A stretch of 64,000 nt of DNA from Sphingomonas sp. (GTDB taxonomy: Bacteria; Pseudomonadota; Alphaproteobacteria; Sphingomonadales; Sphingomonadaceae), in NCBI GenBank assembly GCA_017418975.1, contig JAFOMG010000017.1, positions 372,001 through 436,000 of the forward strand, read 5' to 3'. Positions 61,916 through 64,000 of this stretch are shown piece by piece (position 1 is the stretch's first letter; each line of letters begins with the position of its first letter). A model generated the notes under the pieces. It had not been told where the DNA came from. It made no database searches and saw nothing but the letters and a program-made list of their open reading frames with translations. Position numbers and translations under genes: made by a program.

Positions 61916-62689
61916 ATGAAGATAGACCTGGGCGATTATGAAGCGGGCAAGGATTTCGACGGCGACTATGACAAGGCGCTCGCCAAGATCCAGAAGCGGC
62001 TGAGCCACATCCACTATGCGCACATCGTCCACCGGCGCCGCGCGATCATCGCGTTCGAGGGCTGGGACGCGGCGGGGAAGGGCGGCATCATCCAGCGCCT
62101 CACCGCCGAATGGGATCCGCGCTATTACGAGGTGTGGCCGATCGCCGCGCCCACCCAGGAGGAACTGGCCCATCATTTCCTCTGGCGCTTCTGGCGGCGG
62201 CTGCCCGCCCAGCACAATATCGCGATCTTCGACCGCAGCTGGTACGGCCGCGTCCTGGTCGAGCGGGTCGAGGGTTTCGCCAACCGGGCCGAATGGGAGC
62301 GCGGCTATGACGAGATCAACGATTTCGAGGCGCAGCAGGTCACCGCGGGCACGACGCTGGTGAAGGTCTTCGTCCATGTGACGCAGAAGACGCAGGACAA
62401 GCGCCTCAAGGACCGGCTGGAACATCCTTGGAAGCGCTGGAAGACCGGGCTCGACGATTATCGCAACCGTGCCAAGCGCCCGCAATATCTCGAGGCGATG
62501 CACGAGATGTTCGCGCGCACGAGCACCCAGCATGCGCCCTGGATCGTGATCGACGGCAACGACAAGAAGGCGGCGCGCATCGCCGCCCTCACTTCCATCG
62601 CCGATGCGCTCGAGGCGCATGTGCCGATGGAGCCGCCCGAGCTCGATCCCGAAGTGGAGAAGGTCGCGAGGAAGGCGCTGGGGCTCTGA
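61916..62689 (+). CDS. ppk2: Polyphosphate kinase 2 family protein
   Basis: This 257-residue one-domain kinase has Walker A GWDAAGKGG at 49-57, the aspartate D106 in IFDRSWYGR, and the lid region around KTQDKRLKDRLEHPWKRWK. PPK2 enzymes use polyphosphate to make ATP or GTP from the diphosphates (class I) or reverse this. Class I is suggested by the length and single domain but not proven. GGAGG lies six bases before the ATG. It adds to PPK1 and PPX in this window. Confidence 0.93.
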   Translation: MKIDLGDYEAGKDFDGDYDKALAKIQKRLSHIHYAHIVHRRRAIIAFEGWDAAGKGGIIQRLTAEWDPRYYEVWPIAAPTQEELAHHFLWRFWRRLPAQHNIAIFDRSWYGRVLVERVEGFANRAEWERGYDEINDFEAQQVTAGTTLVKVFVHVTQKTQDKRLKDRLEHPWKRWKTGLDDYRNRAKRPQYLEAMHEMFARTSTQHAPWIVIDGNDKKAARIAALTSIADALEAHVPMEPPELDPEVEKVARKALGL

Positions 62690-62754
62690 CGGCGGTTCCG
62701 GTTGCGGAATAGTCCCTTTTCGTCGCGCGCGCATGGCCAGGTCCGCGATAGTGT

Positions 62755-62768
62755 GTTATGCAAATAAC
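62755..62768. promoter_or_regulatory. Small palindrome before the S41-like peptidase gene
   Basis: GTTAT-GCAA-ATAAC is a perfect 5+5 inverted repeat in an otherwise GC-rich leader, 27 bases before the start codon. It may be an operator or part of the core promoter. Confidence 0.35.
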
Positions 62769-62794
62769 TCACAAAGGTTTCGGGGAAATCATCC

Positions 62795-63832
62795 ATGCGT
62801 ATCTTCGCCGTTGCGGGCCTGATGCTGCTCGCCGTTCCCGCGGCGGCCGCGCCCGGCGACTTGCCCGCGTCCGCTGCCGCCCATGCCGTGGATGCGCTGA
62901 TCGCGTCGATGAACGGCTATATCGATCCGCAGACCGGCGCCCGGATGCAGGCGGTGCTGCGCAAGGAGCGCAAGCGCCTGCTGGCGATCCGCGATCGCGA
63001 GACGCTGGTGAAGGAAGTCAACCAGCTGCTCGCCGACTCGCGCGACCAGCATCTGAAGATCCGCATCGATACGATCGATCCCGGGCGGGCGGCGCAGAGC
63101 CCGGAGGACGAGGCGCTGCTGGAGCGGCACCTGGCGCACGGCCTGATGGCGGTTCGCCGGCTGCCGGGCAATATCGGCTATCTGAAGCTACGCTACTTCG
63201 CCGCCGATGCCGATGGCGCTCGCATGGTCGATCAGGCAATGGACATGTTGAAGGACAGCGGCGCGCTGATCATCGACCTGCGCGAGAATACCGGCGGCGG
63301 CGGGGCGACCGATACGCGCCTTCTCGGGCATCTCTCGGCCACCGCGATCCCGATGGCGAGGATTCACTGGCGCAAGCCCGATGGCAGCTTCGATGTCGAG
63401 CAGCGGGTGGCGGATAGGCCCGCCGGCGGTCCGCTCTATGCCGATCGTCCCGTCTTCGTCCTCATGGCGAAGCGCACTTTCTCGGCGGCCGAGGGCGTCG
63501 CCTATGATCTCCAGGCCGCGCACCGGGCGGTGCTGGTCGGCGAGGCGAGCCGCGGCGGCGGCAATCCCGCCAATCGCAATGTCGAGCTCGGCTCCGGCAT
63601 GAGCGCCTTCGTGCCCAATGGCCGGGTCGAGCATCCGACGACGCACGGCAATTGGGAAGGGAAGGGCGTGCAGCCCGATATCGCCACCGATCCGAAGCTC
63701 GCGCTGGTCGAGGCCTATCGCCGCGCGCTTGCGGCGGCGAAGCCGCTGGTCGCGACGCCCAAATCCGAGAAGGAACGGGCCGAAGCGATCGCCGACCCCG
63801 AAGCCACGCTGCGCGCCGACTCGGGCCTTTAG
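62795..63832 (+). CDS. S41-like peptidase without PDZ domain, exported
   Basis: This 345-residue protein has a signal peptide to about residue 19, an N-terminal helical part and an S41-type catalytic core. That core contains GNIGYLKLRYF, LIIDLRENTGGGG, and the nucleophile S230 in RTFSAAEGVAYDL. Where classical CtpA-type enzymes have the catalytic lysine, about 25 residues on, this protein has SRGGGNP, so it lacks the Ser-Lys dyad and resembles the tricorn/IRBP-like S41 branch. Activity is therefore uncertain. GGGGAAA lies upstream of the ATG. Confidence 0.82.
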   Translation: MRIFAVAGLMLLAVPAAAAPGDLPASAAAHAVDALIASMNGYIDPQTGARMQAVLRKERKRLLAIRDRETLVKEVNQLLADSRDQHLKIRIDTIDPGRAAQSPEDEALLERHLAHGLMAVRRLPGNIGYLKLRYFAADADGARMVDQAMDMLKDSGALIIDLRENTGGGGATDTRLLGHLSATAIPMARIHWRKPDGSFDVEQRVADRPAGGPLYADRPVFVLMAKRTFSAAEGVAYDLQAAHRAVLVGEASRGGGNPANRNVELGSGMSAFVPNGRVEHPTTHGNWEGKGVQPDIATDPKLALVEAYRRALAAAKPLVATPKSEKERAEAIADPEATLRADSGL

Positions 63833-63836
63833 GCCG

Positions 63837-64000
63837 TCAGGCCGGCGCGAACGCCCCGTCTTCGCCCATCACGTGCAGCACGCCGTCGGCGATGGCGAAA
63901 TAGGCACCGTGGAGCTTGAGCCTGCCCGCCGCAACCCGCTCGGCGACGAACGGGAAAGTCAGCAGGTTGACCAGCGACACCCGCACCGTCTCCAGCTCGA
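63837..64000 (-). CDS. C-terminal end of a beta-carbonic anhydrase
   Basis: The frame is open to the window edge, showing the last 54 codons including the stop. The peptide reads SLVNLLTFPFVAERVAAGRL and continues KLHGAYFAIADGVLHV, a pattern typical of the C-terminal part of beta-carbonic anhydrases (Can type). These zinc enzymes interconvert CO2 and bicarbonate. The zinc ligands and start lie outside the window. It is convergent with the S41-like gene, 4 bases between their stops. Confidence 0.85.
   Translation of the reverse strand, partial: ELETVRVSLVNLLTFPFVAERVAAGRLKLHGAYFAIADGVLHVMGEDGAFAPA

Overview
The window looks like a chromosomal segment of a sphingomonad-type alphaproteobacterium. 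The evidence is GC near two thirds, the order trpF-trpB-trpA-accD-folC, the hdaA-ppk1-ppx run, an EcfG-like promoter, a full CtrA-type site, and many small proteins and serine hydrolases of the kind sphingomonads carry. The genus is inference. I see no rRNA, tRNA, CRISPR array, integrase or transposase gene.

Layout. 0-10 kb: end of a PH-domain membrane protein, SleB-type cell-wall hydrolase, a small protein behind a CtrA-type site, an MFS gene coupled to cysK, a DHA2-type exporter, a hemerythrin-like gene with a 25-residue membrane peptide encoded antisense to its tail, a glycine-zipper envelope protein and a serine hydrolase. 9.9-11.9 kb is a small accessory patch: HTH protein, PIN toxin with Phd/YefM-type antitoxin, and a clearly AT-richer gene of unknown function. 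11.9-24.4 kb: UvrD helicase, a PiT phosphate carrier directly behind a three-repeat PHO box, a second serine hydrolase, a beta-propeller protein, an MHS transporter, a two-motif aspartic protease with PDZ, and the rluB-rsmD pair.

24.4-31 kb: receiver protein, an intergenic repeat complex with a nested MITE-like element, a small membrane protein, Rieske oxygenase, and the coupled ampG-TPR-DUF2939 set. 30.4-36 kb: trpF, then trpB, a small membrane protein, trpA and accD overlapping one another, then folC. 36-44 kb: kinase-like P-loop protein, GNAT, an HxlR/SDR divergent pair, LprI-like protein, lapA-pyrF, FRG-domain protein, and a coupled patatin phospholipase and EEP-family hydrolase.

44-56 kb: purM-purN-MmcQ on one strand, and a DUF2066-like gene, hdaA, ppk1 and ppx on the other. 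Twin I78 inhibitor lipoproteins overlap rnd, and aspS follows. 56-64 kb: sdaA behind an operator-like palindrome, ldhA, a third serine hydrolase, DUF805 protein, PPK2, an S41-like peptidase and the end of a beta-carbonic anhydrase.

Phosphate and polyphosphate handling recur (PiT with PHO box, PPK1, PPX, PPK2). Translational coupling by 1 to 4 base overlaps is very common. The most unusual items are the small Cys-containing membrane protein inserted between trpB and trpA, the stress-promoter micropeptide, and the MITE-like insertion with a 5-base target duplication inside another intergenic repeat.
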